64,000 nt of DNA from Homarus americanus (lineage: Eukaryota; Arthropoda; Malacostraca; Decapoda; Nephropidae). The stretch is taken from positions 1 through 64,000 of the forward strand of contig NW_024727654.1 of assembly GCF_018991925.1 (NCBI RefSeq). The letters are read 5' to 3'. Each line of letters starts with the position of its first letter. The first letter of the stretch is position 1. This document shows, in pieces, positions 39,243 through 52,437 of the stretch. The position numbers and the translations under genes are program-made. Under the pieces are notes generated by a model. That model did no database searches, had not been told where the DNA came from, and saw nothing but the letters and a program-made list of their open reading frames with translations.

Positions 39243-40240
39243 CGCCTTCTAACGTTCATAAGCCAACTTAATCATTGTACACAATAGGTTGGAGACGAGG
39301 TAGGTGTTGTGTGCCCTAAAACTCCCTCCACTCTTGACCTTGTATCTGGTACAGTAGTACTCGTAAGACCAGGTATGTTGTACTTGACCCACAAGGTCGT
39401 GCCTAGTCCTCAGAGATCAACCTGTTTGGCATTTGACCCCCCACCCACCCACTCATCCACCCACACAGACACCCGCTCTTCCTCTCTTCAACAGCCACAG
39501 TGGAGGTGATGGGAGTATTAACTGAGCTCTCAAGATTACAGTAGAACTTTCCTCGCCATAATTATTTTGTTGGCGACCTGGTGACACCAATGAGTTAAGG
39601 AGTCGGTGAACCTGGTGACACATTACCACCTAATCAAGATGATGGTAATGAGGCAGGTAGACACACAGCCAACACCTGGTTATCAATGTGAAAGTCCTTT
39701 ACTTGGGAGATAACACACAACTCTCTTGAAGTACTGTATACCTGGAGTCTTACCAAGTCCTCACTTCCTCCCTCTCACCTGGGTAATCCACCATCATTTA
39801 ACAATTAACCTTTAATTGGGTGTGCGTCACAGGTAACAGATGGCTCTGTACACCTGATACACCCGGGCCAAGACACGCCGGCAGGTGATGATTAAACAAT
39901 ACAATTACACGTTATAATGATTGTATCGCGGCGACCAAGCTAACGGCATCTGTAATTATGTTGACATGATCATAATCCATTACAGTCCACCAGGAAGCTA
40001 ACTGTTTATAATGAGGTCCAGTTTAGACCATCGTGGGATTTAATATATTTACAGTATATTACAGTATGTTATCGTAGGGGCCCCCGTCCACTAGGTACGG
40101 CTCTACACTCACCGCGACAACACTACCCGGGCGAGACACTACTGGGAGGACCTTCACTTTGAGCCGTTGTGAAAACCATCAGTAATTAGTCGAATATTTT
40201 GTATGTTTACTAAGACCGTTTGTTAGTTTACCTGTGACTG
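39243..40240. other. 1 kb of intergenic or intronic sequence
   Basis: Unique DNA. About 39,880-40,060 holds a loose cluster of TAAT/ATTA sites (TGATTAAACAAT, CAATTACACG, TAATGATTG, GTAATTATG), as in homeodomain-bound enhancers; this is only suggestive. No exon is seen. Confidence 0.4.
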
Positions 40241-40241
40241 T

Positions 40242-40390
40242 GTGTGTCCTTGTCTGTCTACCTGTCCATTAAGTGTTTGTCTGTCTACCTGTCCATTAAG
40301 TGTTTGTCTCTCTACCTGTCCACTAAGTGTTTGTCTCTACCTGTCCATTAAGTGTTTGTCTGTCTACCTGTCCACTGTTTCTCTACCTCA
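40242..40390. repeat. CTACCTGTCCATTAAGTGTTT tandem repeat
   Basis: About five units of 24 to 28 bases, each with CTACCTGTCCA and TTAAGTGTTTGTCT. Confidence 0.85.
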
Positions 40391-40586
40391 GCCACCTCTT
40401 TCCCTTAGGTTTACAGTACAGTTGTTAACTCAGCGGTGTGTTACTTATAGTTTGTCTCGGGAAGAACTAAAGTTGTATATTGGAAGCTTATTGAGTTTGT
40501 GGTATATAATGTTGACGTTTCATTTTGGCGAAGTTCCTTAAATTCCCTGATGATGTTTGTTGTGTTGCGTGTATGGTCGTGCGTGT

Positions 40587-41462
40587 AATAATAATAATAT
40601 ATAATAATAATTAACGGTTTATTGAAGGCTTGGCAGCCAGAAGGTGAAATATACTGATTATGTTGGGGAATGGGTTACGAATTTAAAATAATACAAGTGA
40701 CATATATGGCTAAATAAGACTATATTGCAACTTAGATGGGGATCAGCTCAAAGCCTGATTCATTTCAACATAGTGACAGCGTAGGGAGCAGTGTTTACTG
40801 GGAGTGAATACACTGGTTTATTACATGTTATTGATAATTTTTACAATGGTTGGGACTGGGCTGTTCTTATAGCGATCAGTTCGTGCACGTATGGGCTGGA
40901 TGCGGTTGTGGTGTCGAACAGCAATTCTCGGACAGGGGATCTCAGGTGGTAGTAGGGGCCGGTGTCGGGGATGGTGTAGAAGCTTCTTACCAAATTTGCA
41001 GATGAGGCCGTGGTGATGGTCAGTGAGAGTCGAAAGGGTCAGTGTGGTGAGCGCTTCTTGATATGTGGAGTAGGAAGGGAGAGAATAATCTTGCATGCCC
41101 TCTTTTTGCACTTTGTCTAGGTGTTTACGTTGTGTGGCATTTAGGGAGGAAGACCAGGTGGGGGAGGCATAGGTGAGCTTGGGAAGTATGAATGTTGTGT
41201 AAACACTGAGGAGCTCGGGCGCAGGAACTCCGAGGGACTTGAGTCAGCGGAGGAGGTGGAGACGGAAACTGGAGGATTTGACAACTTCACTGACGTGTGG
41301 TTTCCAATTTAGTTTGTTGTCTATGGTGACGTCGAGGAGCTTCATTAGATCTGACGCCGCCTGTATAAGATGTATGGTTGGGTGACTGTCGTTGTGTGAC
41401 GGTGATGTAGAGTGCGTGGATGTACGACACGCGAGTTGTGTGTTGATTGGGCTGAAGGTCAG
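40587..41462 (-). mobile_element. Family B copy B4: longer, divergent LINE fragment
   Basis: Minus-strand copy with an interrupted (AAT)n tail at 40,587-40,612, then a divergent 3' UTR, then C-terminal codons ending IVKIINNM. Upstream it continues through ILPKLTYASPTWSSSLNAT and a VTIDNKLNWKPHVSEVVK segment, the well-known jockey/CR1-group motif after the polymerase palm. It carries an in-frame TGA just before the LKSLGVPAPELL segment and a changed KVQKEG where other copies have KVQKRAC. It is the oldest-looking and longest of the four copies and is inactive. Confidence 0.85.
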
Positions 41463-41465
41463 GTA

Positions 41466-41516
41466 CTTTAATCATCAGGTGAAATAAACCGGGGTGTCTA
41501 ATCTTCACGTGATCCT
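41466..41516. repeat. Isolated copy of the 31-bp repeat
   Basis: TTAATCATCAGGTGAAATAA followed by a GGTGTCTAATCTTCACGTGATCC-like end (given in parts: GGTGTCTAATC, TTCACGTGATCC) aligns with just over one unit of the array at 57,213-57,703, including the array's right-hand end. It sits next to the truncated end of retroelement B4. Confidence 0.6.
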
Positions 41517-43030
<1,514 letters not shown>

Positions 43031-43039
43031 CCCAACTGT

Positions 43040-43670
43040 ATATTACACCCCTCCCCATCTCCCTTCTCACTCCCCCCCCCATCTCCTTCTCCCCCATCTC
43101 CCTCTCCTCCCCTCCATCTCCTTCTCCTCCTCCCCCCATCTCCTTCTCCTCCCCTCCCCCATCTCCCTTCTCCTCCCCTCCCCCATCTCCCTTCTCCTCC
43201 CCTCCCCTCTCCCTTCTCCTCCCCTCCCCCATCTCCTCCTCCTCCCCTCCCCCATCTCCCTTCTCCCCTCCCCCTCCCCCCATCCCCTCTCCCTCCCCCT
43301 TCTCCTCTCCTCCTCCCCCATCCCTTCTCTCCCCTCCCCTTCTCCCTTCTCCCCTCCCCATCTCCCTTCTCCTCCCCTCCCCATCTACCTTCCCTCCTCC
43401 CCATCTCCCTTCTCCTCCCCTCCTCTCCCCTTCTCCTCCCTCCCCCATCTCCCTTCTCCCCCCCCATCTCCTTTTCCTCCCTCCCCATCTCCCTTCTCCT
43501 CCCCCCTCCCCATCTCCCTTCTCCTCCCCTCCCCCATCTCCCTTCTCCTCCCCTCCGCCCATCTCCCTTCTCCTCCCCCCCATCTCCCTTCTCATCCCTC
43601 CTCCCCATCTCCCTTCTCCCTCCCCACCCTCCTTCTCCCCCCCCCCACTCCTTCTCCTCCCTCCCCTCCC
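43040..43670. repeat. Homopyrimidine array, CCCCATCTCCCTTCTCCTCC
   Basis: About 25 to 28 imperfect units of roughly 20 to 25 bases. Almost no purine occurs on the plus strand apart from one A per unit. Polypurine-polypyrimidine mirror symmetry favours triplex (H-DNA). Open frames of 160-290 codons on both strands are Pro/Ser/Leu or Gly/Glu/Arg strings and are not genes. Confidence 0.95.
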
Positions 43671-44284
43671 CTCCTCTCGTGCGTCACGTTGGCCTCATTT
43701 AATCCTCACCCCCAGAAGGAGAAGGAGAGAACTTTAATCCCATTACAGGTGTAGTATACTGTTTATATCATATCACTCACAGTTACCCTTGTCATCTTCT
43801 CCCAAGCGACACATATAGCCAGTATTTTATCATATAAATTAAAACCAAACACTGTCTATTTAAGAATTTTTTTTAAGAACAATGTTCATACACACCATTA
43901 TTGTTTATGTAGGAGGAAGTCGAGGAAGAGGGACATTCTGCTCGGCTACTCGTAACACAGGCGGCTCCGGTACAAGCTTATCACACCCACACGGTTCAAT
44001 AACGGTAATCGGGGCAGCCACTATCAGTCTTCGTAGAGAACACCATTAACCTCATTATCAGGACACCCCTATGTTAGTCCAACCTATATCTGTGTTGACG
44101 CGCCTTTCCCCGTACCTTCCCTCATGCTTTACTAATTACGAACCTGTTGACACACACACGCATGTTGGTCGGGGTGGGGGGATCAGCTGCAGCCTGCGAC
44201 AAGAGGAGTGCTTTAGCAATACAAGTTTGTTGTTGTAATGATAGTTTGGTGAGACTGGGTGGTGTTGACTGTTGGTTAGGGAGG
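43671..44284. other. Intergenic sequence
   Basis: Unique AT-moderate DNA. No gene, repeat or element is recognised. Confidence 0.5.
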
Positions 44285-44395
44285 TGGGTTTACAGGTAGA
44301 GTATAGGGGTTTACAGGTAGAGTATAGGGGTTTACAGGTAGAGTATAGGGGTTTACAGGTAGAGCACTGTATAAGGGTTTACAGGTAGAGGCGGT
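44285..44395. repeat. 21-bp tandem repeat, about 5 copies
   Basis: Units TTTACAGGTAGAGTATAGGG plus one G. The fourth unit carries an insertion (GCACTGTATAAG) and the last is partial. Confidence 0.9.
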
Positions 44396-44806
44396 AGAGG
44401 TTAGGGAGGGATAGAAACTAAAAGGTAAACTTATCAAGATAGGTCAGGTAGATTACGGTAGCCATGACAGGTGAACACAGGTGAAACAGGCAAGTCGATG
44501 ATGGCATGGCACTGTCAAGGCCTCTATGACACAATATTGACAGTGTTTCCATTAAACTTTTTTGTATATCACAGTAAGCGTACAATATGAAGTGAGGGTG
44601 TGTGGGGGAGATGGTGGAAGAGGGTAGGGGATGGTGTGGGAGGGTGGTGACACATGACCACGGGGGAGGGGGGTGGTAATAAGAACATAACAAAGGGGGA
44701 AACTGAAGGTAAAAATAATTAGTATTATTTTCTAGGCTCCTGTCTGTCCGTCCATTCATCTGTGTGTCTGTCTGTCCCTCTGTGTGTTTGTCCTGTCCTT
44801 TCCTCT

Positions 44807-45320
44807 GTATCTTGCGCTTGTGAGACCTCACTTGGATTACGCAGTTCAGTTCTGGTCACCGTACTACAGAATGGATATAGAATCCCTAGAAAGAATTCAG
44901 AGGAGAATGACAAGACTAATCCCGGGCATTAGGAACCTTGGGTATAGAGACAGGTTAAAGCATCTTAATTTACACTCCCTCGAGAGACGTAGAGTGAGGG
45001 GCGACATAATAGAGGTGTATAAGTGGAAGTCAGGGCTAAACAAACGTGATATAACAAAGGTACTCAAACTATCCAACCAGGAGCGAACTCGTAACAATGG
45101 TTTTAAATTTAACAAATTTAGATTTAGGCGTGAAATAGGTAAACATTGGTTTGGAAATAGAGTAGTGGATGAGTGGAACAAGTTACCAAATATCATCATT
45201 AACTCGAATACGCTGGATAGCTTCAAACATAGGTTGGATGCTTATATGAGCAATAGGGGTTGGGTGTAAACGGGACTGCCCAGTATGGCCCGCTGCAGTT
45301 TCCTCCATTCTTATGTTCTT
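44807..45320 (+). mobile_element. Family A copy A1: CR1-like LINE tail
   Basis: This is the 3' end of a non-LTR retrotransposon, 5'-truncated at about 44,807 within a TCTG/TGTC-rich tract. One uninterrupted frame of about 153 codons runs to a TAA at 45,267-45,269. It begins at the conserved LYLALVRPHLDYAVQFW block (thumb region of reverse transcriptase), then RIQRRMTRLIPGIRNL, LNLHSLERRRVRGDII and VVDEWNKLPNIII. A short 3' UTR follows, ending in the 8-bp tail TTATGTTC repeated about 1.5 times, typical of CR1-type elements. The catalytic palm and endonuclease are missing. A1 and A3 are nearly identical, so this subfamily was active fairly recently. Confidence 0.9.
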
Positions 45321-46164
45321 ACGCCTGTCTTGTCTGTTCGTACGTCACGCTCTCATTAACCTCTGATACTTTGCGTCACCCTGGATGGATCTTGGCTAAA
45401 CTTGGTATTTAGGTTTGCTATCACTCAAGGAAGATGCCCATTGGTCCTCAGGTGTGTAGGTCAAAGGTCAAGGTCTCGTACCAGTCTTTCTTAAATGTCA
45501 TACCTCCCACGCCGCCGCCCTAGGTGATGGCGTAATACAGGTGTGCTAGGAAATATACTGCTATGTACACTGTATGTTTCCTAGGACACTGATGATTGAA
45601 ACTATTTAATTAGAATATAGTTTCAATACTTTAAATAGGATGAAACATGACTTCATTATTTCCTACGTAAGGGGTTCAGTCTTCTTTAGGGGAGGGAGCG
45701 AAGGGAGCTACTGGGGTGGGGGTGTAGGGGGAGGGGGGGGGTTGGGAGTGGAGTGTGGGTTTTGAATGTGATGGTCTCAGTCTACTATACCAGCCAGGTA
45801 GAGCGCCACAGGTGAGGGGCGGCCGGCCAGCTCGTGGACTTTCCCCGAGATTCTTGTTGGCCTTGAGTATTCGGAGCGGGCGTGTTGTTACCTGGCTACC
45901 TCACCTGCCCCCTTTATCACACCTGGGCTGGCTGGTGGTGATGACGGCCGCCTGGTGTATGTGTGGTGTGCTGCCTTTTAATGTAGGGTTATAATGATAT
46001 GGTACTAATTATGGTAATCAAATTAATATTATTTTTTTATTATTACCTGATATCATTATTATTTGTTTTATTATTATAAGTAGTGGTAGCAACACAAGAA
46101 CCCTCCGGTATCCTAAAAAAATAATCGTTCCAAAGTTTCTGATAGTTTACCAGAAATCATAATG
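45321..46164. other. Intergenic sequence
   Basis: Unique DNA with a G-rich stretch at 45,690-45,750. No gene is supported. Confidence 0.5.
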
Positions 46165-46166
46165 TA

Positions 46167-46380
46167 CAGTCGTCTGCACTTATACCTGCTACAGTAGCTA
46201 GTGCGTTTTGAGAGATGTGGCAACTCTGTGTTTGTTTATATTGTATTAAAACCTCTAGAATGACTCCTAAGGAATTTCGCAATAGTAGCCACACTAAGGA
46301 TGCTAGATAAACATTCCACAGAGCTGCCACATCTCACAAAACGCACCAGCCACTGTACCAGGTATAAGTGCAGGCCGCTG
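46167..46380. mobile_element. 214-bp palindromic MITE, Tc1/mariner-like
   Basis: Terminal inverted repeats of 64 bases (46,167-46,230 and 46,317-46,380) match at about 56 of 64 positions. Both begin CAG and share CTGCACTTATACCTG and GTGCGTTTTG. TA flanks both ends (46,165-46,166 and 46,381-46,382). The 86-base interior has no coding capacity. Length, TA target and CAG-type ends fit a miniature inverted-repeat element mobilised by a Tc1/mariner-type transposase. Its ends differ from those of the element at 23,237, so it belongs to a different family. Confidence 0.87.
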
Positions 46381-46382
46381 TA

Positions 46383-47295
46383 CATAATGTTATCTTAATT
46401 CTTAACATTAAAACTAAGGAAGTTGATAGAATTTTACATCTTAAGAGGGCACCAACGTAACCATGGTTTGTATTAGTGTTAGCTTAGGTAAGGTTTGGTT
46501 GTCATAGGTTAATTTGAGTTAATTTAAGTTAATATGGTTCAATTTGTTTGGGTTGGTATTAAGGTTAGGCAAGAGTCGCTTAGGTTAGGTTTAGTTGGAT
46601 TAGGTGACGTGAGGTTAGGTCCTATTGAGACCGGGGCCCATTTGACCAGTCACCAATAACTTGTGTCTTTATCCCGTCACTGGACCCCACCCTGAGAGAG
46701 AGAGAGAGAGAGAGAGACGACTGGCTTTTTGCTACGTCCCCTCGCCCTCTGTTATAGGCCCTCTCTAGCTGGTCAAGGGCGAGGTGTGCGGCCGGTGAGC
46801 CCCAGGGGCTGTGGCGGGTCACGGGCTGCCTCGTTGTGATACAGATAACACGGTGTACTGTAGGAGTAAAGTACAGGGGTGTATATGTGTGTGTTCAGTG
46901 TCGGTGGGGGTGATGTAGGGGTGTTTTGGGCGGTGGGCGGTAGTCTTAGTGCATTTTCGACGCCATTTTACTCGATTAAGAGAACCATTTAGGTGCATTT
47001 TCACGTCACCAGATAGCGGGTGGGGGCGGGGTATATAATGTAGGGACCTTGAATAATTCTGACCTAGAATTTGTATTCTCAAAGAAACGTATATCTAGTA
47101 ACTGTAAAAAACCTTATCTTGCTATACGTTAGATTCAGTGTGTATTATTTTCAACCATTTTTGGGGTCAGAATCTTCATCGTAACTCCAGTAAAGGGAGT
47201 TAAACTCGTTCTCACACCTCCAGCAAGGAGTTATGAAGAGTTAAGTGTGTGTGAAGTACTGTACAATTACCCAGGATCAAGGCGCTCCCGTTAAT
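46383..47295. other. Intergenic sequence with TTAGG remnants
   Basis: 46,480-46,620 holds degenerate TTAGG-type repeats (GGTTAGG, AGGTTAATTTG) followed directly by TCCTATTGAGACCGGGGCCC, a copy of the motif at 15 kb. (GA)n lies at 46,694-46,718. 46,860-47,040 is unique. No gene. Confidence 0.5.
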
Positions 47296-47299
47296 TAAT

Positions 47300-48144
47300 T
47301 CAGGACAGGATGCAAATGCATTACAGGAGGATCTAAATAAACTGCAGGGGTGGTCTGAAAAATGGCAAATGAAATTCAACACCAGCAAGTGCAGCGTACT
47401 TAATATTGGAAGAACAAATACTTATAATGTATACAGCCTTAACAACATCAACCTAGAGAAGTCGACTTGTAAAAGAGACCGAGGGGTACTTGTAAGCCCG
47501 GACCTACGGCCTAGAAAACAGTGCGTTAATGTTCGAAATAAGGCAAACAGAGTACTGGGTTTTATATCTAGAAGTGTAAGTAACAAGAGTGCAGAGGTCT
47601 TATTGCAACTATATCTTGCGCTAGTCAGGCCACACCTCGATTATGCGGTTCAGTTCTGGTGCCCCTATTATAGAATGGATATAAATTCACTAGAGTCGGT
47701 GCAGCGAAGAATGACAAAAATGATTCCGGGAATTTGAAACCTTCCACATCAGGATAGGCTAAAGAAACTTAACTTGCATTCCCTAGAAAGACGAAGAGTG
47801 CGGGGAGATATGATAGAAGTATTTAAGTGGGTGAAAGGAATCAATAAAGGGGATATAGATAAAGTTCTTATAATATCCAGCAGGATAACTTTAAGCAACG
47901 GGATTCAAGTTGATAAGTTTAGGTTTAGGGAGGGAAGATATGTTAAACTGTTCCGCAACAGGGTGGTGGACGAGTGGAACAAGCTTAGCAACTTTGTAGT
48001 AAGTGCGGGAACTCTGGAAAGTTTCAAAAGGAGGCTAGATAGATTCATGGATGATAGAGAGTGGAAGTAACTCTCAACAGGAGCTGCCATGCACAGGCCA
48101 ACCGGCCTATTGCAGACTCCTTATTTTCTTATGTTCTTATGTTA
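47300..48144 (+). mobile_element. Family A copy A2: longer, divergent CR1-like LINE tail
   Basis: 5'-truncated, starting about 47,300 with the block LQEDLNKLQGWSEKWQMKFN and KCSVLNIG, the region just downstream of the polymerase active site. It continues through LYLALVRPHLDYAVQFWCPY, VQRRMTKMIPGI and LHSLERRRVRGDM, then to the stop after DDREWK at 48,068-48,070. One in-frame TGA (47,735-47,737) replaces the Arg codon seen in A1 and A3, so it is broken. The tail is TTATGTTC twice (about 48,129-48,144). It differs from A1/A3 at many residues and belongs to an older subfamily. Confidence 0.9.
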
Positions 48145-48436
48145 AGCATCCCACGTCCAATCTGGCACGACCCCAGCTGCCCGCCTTGTGAAACACCTGC
48201 CAGGGGGTGAGGTTAGCTGACGCTGCCAACGATGATGTAGCTACGGGCTCGGTGAGGAGTCTTGGTTTGTGGTGTTGTCGAGTAGAGCGGGGCAGAAATA
48301 AAATATATTCAGGGTTTTTTCAATACACTATTACTCGTAAGTAATGAATTGTGGGTAAAAAGAAATGTGAATCTTGTTAAGGAAAGTTGTTTAGATGCTT
48401 ACGTAATAAAGGCAGCCGCTTGAAGTTATACTTAAT
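48145..48436. other. Intergenic sequence
   Basis: Unique DNA. Nothing recognised. Confidence 0.5.
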
Positions 48437-48780
48437 AAAACTAACTATTGTATTTGACTTCCACGCACTAAAACCAACTATTGTATTTGACTTCCACGCA
48501 CTAAAAACCAGCTATTGTATTTGACTTCCACGCACTAAAACCAACTATTGCATTTGACTTCCACGCACTAAAACCAACTATTGCATTTGCCTTCCACGAA
48601 ATAAAACCAACTATTGCATTTGACTTCCACGCACTAAAACCAACTATTGCATTTGACTTCCACGCACTAAAACCAACTATTGCATTTGCCTTCCACGCAG
48701 TAAAACCAGCTTTTGAATTTGACTTCCACGAAATAACACCAGCTATTGTAATTGACTTCCACGCAGTAAAACCATCCAGT
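48437..48780. repeat. 33-bp minisatellite, about 10 copies
   Basis: Units of 33 bases contain CCAACTATTGCATTTGACTT then CCACGCACTAAAA. Because 33 is a multiple of three, the minus strand reads a perfect 11-residue repeat (SAWKSNAIVGF) for ten units in a 123-codon frame that begins outside the array. There is no start context or splice signal to support translation. Confidence 0.93.
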
Positions 48781-48982
48781 ACATGAAACGGACACGTGAT
48801 ATCTTTTCCTAGAAGCTTCGTGTCATTACAAAACAACAGTAAAGAACCGGTTATTTGACGCCGCTCTGTCACGATGCTCTACAACCTGGCCTGTACACGT
48901 CACACAGGTGGCCAAGGCCCTTCACATCTGACACCTCGTTTCCATGCAGACACTTGGGTCCAGCGTGGGAAGCTTCGACGGC

Positions 48983-48984
48983 AC

Positions 48985-49022
<38 letters not shown>

Positions 49023-49096
49023 CGCACACACAAAACACACACGTACACAAAACGCGCGCGCACACAAACGCTCGGCTAACACACACACACACCGCA

Positions 49097-49166
<70 letters not shown>
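48983..49166. repeat. Compound (CA)n/(CG)-rich microsatellite
   Basis: CA runs at about 48,983-49,020 and 49,112-49,166 are joined by CACAAAACGC and GCACGCACGC segments. Confidence 0.93.
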
Positions 49167-49168
<2 letters not shown>

Positions 49169-49271
49169 GAACATGATAACAGTGTGGTGAGGGTGGGGTG
49201 AGGTACCGGGTACAGCTTGGGGCGAGGAACTGACCGGTGTCACGTGCTTGTGTGTTTGGTTGACAAGAACC

Positions 49272-49497
49272 TGTGCTCTCCACTATCACCGCCTTCACCT
49301 TCACTATCACCGCCTCCACCTTCACTATCACCGCCTTCACCTTCACTATCACCGCCTCCACCTCCACTATCACCTCCTTCACCTTCACTATCACCGCCTT
49401 CACCTTCACCGCCTCCACCTCCACTATCACCGCTTCCACCTTCACTATCACCGCCTCCACCTTCACTATCACCGCCTACACCTTCACTATCACCACC
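49272..49497. repeat. 21-bp minisatellite, about 11 copies
   Basis: Units TTCACTATCACCGCCTCCAC plus one C, with some 15-bp short units. The unit is a multiple of three, so all frames stay open. Confidence 0.92.
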
Positions 49498-49893
49498 TGT
49501 AAGTTGAGAACTTACAGGAGGAAGGGATTATCCACGGTGACTTAATTCAGTATACTCAAGGGGTCGACACCGTAGTTCAGGGGCGTGTAGGAGGTGGGCG
49601 TGTAGGAAAAATTGGCGCAATTGTGAAATTAGAAAAATAATTACACCAAAAAAGTCACTATGTTAAGGGGAGGGACCAGGTACATGCACCGAACGTAACC
49701 TAATCTAGGCTCCCCTAATCTAGGCTCCCCTAACCTAGCTCGCCTAACCTAGTCCTATGAATATCTAACCTTTACCTGATGGTCCGCCAGTCACACCTGA
49801 CCCCTCCCCTTCATTTGGTGAAACTTCTTCTAATTTGACAGTTGTATAAATTGTTCCTCGTGCCGTAACGAGGGCCATGTTGGTACGATCAGT
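49498..49893. other. Intergenic sequence with CTAATCTAGG repeats
   Basis: About four copies of CCTAATCTAGGCTC and CCTAACCTAG at 49,688-49,770. They look like decayed telomere-type repeats. No gene. Confidence 0.5.
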
Positions 49894-49894
49894 A

Positions 49895-50008
49895 GTGTGT
49901 GTGTGTGATGGTGTGTGTGTGAGATGGTGTGTGTGTGAGATGGTGTGTGTGTGAGATGGTGTGTGTGTGTGAGTGAGATGGTGTGTGTGTGTGTGAGATG
50001 GTGTGTGT
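49895..50008. repeat. GTGTGTGTGAGATG array
   Basis: About seven units of 14 to 22 bases that differ in the number of GT. Confidence 0.9.
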
Positions 50009-51088
50009 TGCAGTGCCCGGCACCACCACCATGACTATGCTTCAGGTGGTCTTTAAGGTCGGTGGAGCAGTCTAGTCCACTTGACGGAGGTAACCTTGGC
50101 AGCTCCTGGTCCCGTACCATGTAAATAGCGACACCTCCGCCTGTCAGCAGTGCCTGGGGTTTCCGGAAGTCAGGCTAGCTAGACGAACGTTCGCCCACCT
50201 TCTGCCCACACTGGTGCTCGTCACAACAACACTAGAAACATCAACAGGACCTGACACTACCCACCTACAGTGCTATTGGTGGAGGAAGCTATACTCCCCA
50301 TAGACCCACGTTCGCTCGCCCACCTCCCTGCCCTCTCGTTAACACCCCTGGCACCCACTCACACCACACGACCTTGTGTACTTGAGTCGTGTGACCTTAT
50401 TTGTTTGATGGTTAATATGCAAGTAAAGTGTCTCTCTCTGTGATGATGAATATAAATAGTAATAGACGCCTTGTGACCCCGATTGATGGTAGAAACGATG
50501 ACATCTGGGAAGGTAATGTTTGTAGACACACACACACACACACACACACACACTGATTTATTCAACCAAATCATCGTACATATCTCCAATTGATTCAACA
50601 TGTATATAGACAATGTAGGTACACAGTTGAACATGCATATTGCACAACACAGGTATACAGTGTACATAGACAATGGTTAAATAGTAAGGCAATTCGACCA
50701 AGGATAACCAACAAAGCCACCAGGCACTTATTTCCAGTAGGGAGGAGGGGGGACCTTTGCTGTTGCTTCCTCCTCGGAGTTTGACTTACAGTGTGAACTA
50801 TGAATACGACTATTGCGTAAAGGAAATTATATTAATAAAAGCTAAACTACATAAAATTAAATAAAAAACTACATCACAAAGTACTTACAATAATAACATC
50901 TTTTAAAACACACAGAAGGTCTATATTTTCCTCATACAAATTAACACTGTGTCACTGTAAATATGGAGACAACTTTTAATGTCCGACTCCGTTATATGTT
51001 TTCTTAAGTGAATAAAAAAAAAACTTTGAAACTCACACAAAGTAATTTCAATCATCTACTGACATTTACACCTGTGCTAGTTACCTAA
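50009..51088. other. 1.1 kb of intergenic sequence
   Basis: Mixed, then AT-rich from 50,800. (CA)n at 50,525-50,552. No gene is supported. Confidence 0.5.
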
Positions 51089-51538
51089 TTGTTGTGCTGG
51101 TATTGTTGCTGTGCTGGTATTGTTGGTGTGCTGGTATTGTTGGTGTGCTGGTATTGTTGGTGTGCTGGTATTGTTGGTGTGCTGGTATTGTTGTTGTGCT
51201 GGTATTGTTGGTGTGCTGGTATTGTTGGTGTGCTGGTATTGTTGGTGTGCTGGTATTGTTGGTGTGCTGGTATTGTTGGTGTGCTGGTATTGTTGCTGTG
51301 CTGGTATTGTTGCTGTGCTGGTATTTTTCTGTTGCTGTGCTTGTATTGCTGCTGTGCTGGTATTGTTGCTGTGCTGGCATTGTTGCTGCGCTGGTATTGT
51401 TGCTGTGCTGGCATTGTTGCTGTGCTGGTATTGTTGCTGTGCTGTATTGCTGCTGTGCTGGTATTGTTGTTGTGCTGGTATTGTTGCTGTGCTGGTATTG
51501 TTGCTGTGCTGGTATTGTTGCTGTGCTGGTATTGTTAT
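51089..51538. repeat. 17-bp minisatellite in two blocks
   Basis: About 26 units of GTGCTGGTATTGTTGGT or GTGCTGGTATTGTTGCT. The GGT variant fills most of 51,110-51,290 and the GCT variant most of 51,290-51,538, so the array grew by separate local expansions. Open frames of up to 168 codons on both strands arise because 17 is not a multiple of three and the unit lacks stops. Confidence 0.95.
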
Positions 51539-51589
51539 AGATAAACTTTCCGAACTTGCCACAAAGCGCCACGTCATTGCCCAAATGTC

Positions 51590-51760
51590 ATTGGGAGGGT
51601 GGGGGTGGGGGGGTTGAAATGGTCATTGAGGTGGGGGTGGGGGTTGAATGGTCATTGAGGTGGGGTGGGGGGGTTGAGGGCTACTGAGGTGGGGTGGGGG
51701 GGTTGAATGGTCATTGAGGTGGGGGTGGGGTTGAGTATTGGAGGTGGGGGTGGGGGGGCT
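51590..51760. repeat. About 30-bp G-rich tandem repeat
   Basis: Five units with GGTGGGGTGGGGGGGTTGA and ATGGTCATTGAG. G-quadruplex potential on the plus strand. Confidence 0.88.
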
Positions 51761-52044
51761 GCCGTCACAGAAACAACCTTGCGTAATGTAGGTTGACTGA
51801 GGGAGGAAGGGAAGTATGGTACTGCTGGTGTGTATGTTAGATGTGCCCCTTCCACCTCCCCCCTTCCCTCCCTCACACCCTCCTTCTCTCCTCCCTCCTT
51901 TCCTTTCCCTCCCTTCTCCCCTTCCTCTCTGAATATTGTCCTGTTTACCCATGATAGCCTAAGCTAACCTAACCAAACCTAACTAACCTGACCCAATCGA
52001 GAGGCGACGGTTGGGCTGACCAAACGCAACTTGAAACGAACATG

Positions 52045-52049
<5 letters not shown>

Positions 52050-52078
<29 letters not shown>
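52050..52078. repeat. (CT)n microsatellite
   Basis: CT run. Decayed CTAACC repeats lie just upstream at 51,957-51,995. Confidence 0.93.
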
Positions 52079-52082
<4 letters not shown>

Positions 52083-52437
52083 CGCTGTAAATGACTTTGT
52101 AATAATATCTGTTTCCTCAGTTCCAAAATTAAAGGTACCGTGAAAACTTTCTACTCCCCCTCCCCCTGCTTCAATTCTTTTGGGTTAGGTCATGGCCAGA
52201 TTTTCTTTGTGCAAAGTTCTGCATCACCGCTTGGTAAGCACACAGCTGACCCCATGGTATTACTGAAGCATTGGTCGTGTACCTGCCTTGAGCAGCCTGT
52301 CTGTTGCACAAGGTTTATGGCGTTAGTTTATGCACTTAACAATTCTCTTTCAAGGGAACTTCGAAATGGTGATGAATAATGTATAGCACGTGTGGTGGGG
52401 GCGTGTTGTGTGTACTCGTAGAGTGTCCCAATACTGT

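Noticed and set aside
51077..51617. Frames of about 150-168 codons on both strands
   Set aside because: Translations of the 17-bp array, open in all frames.
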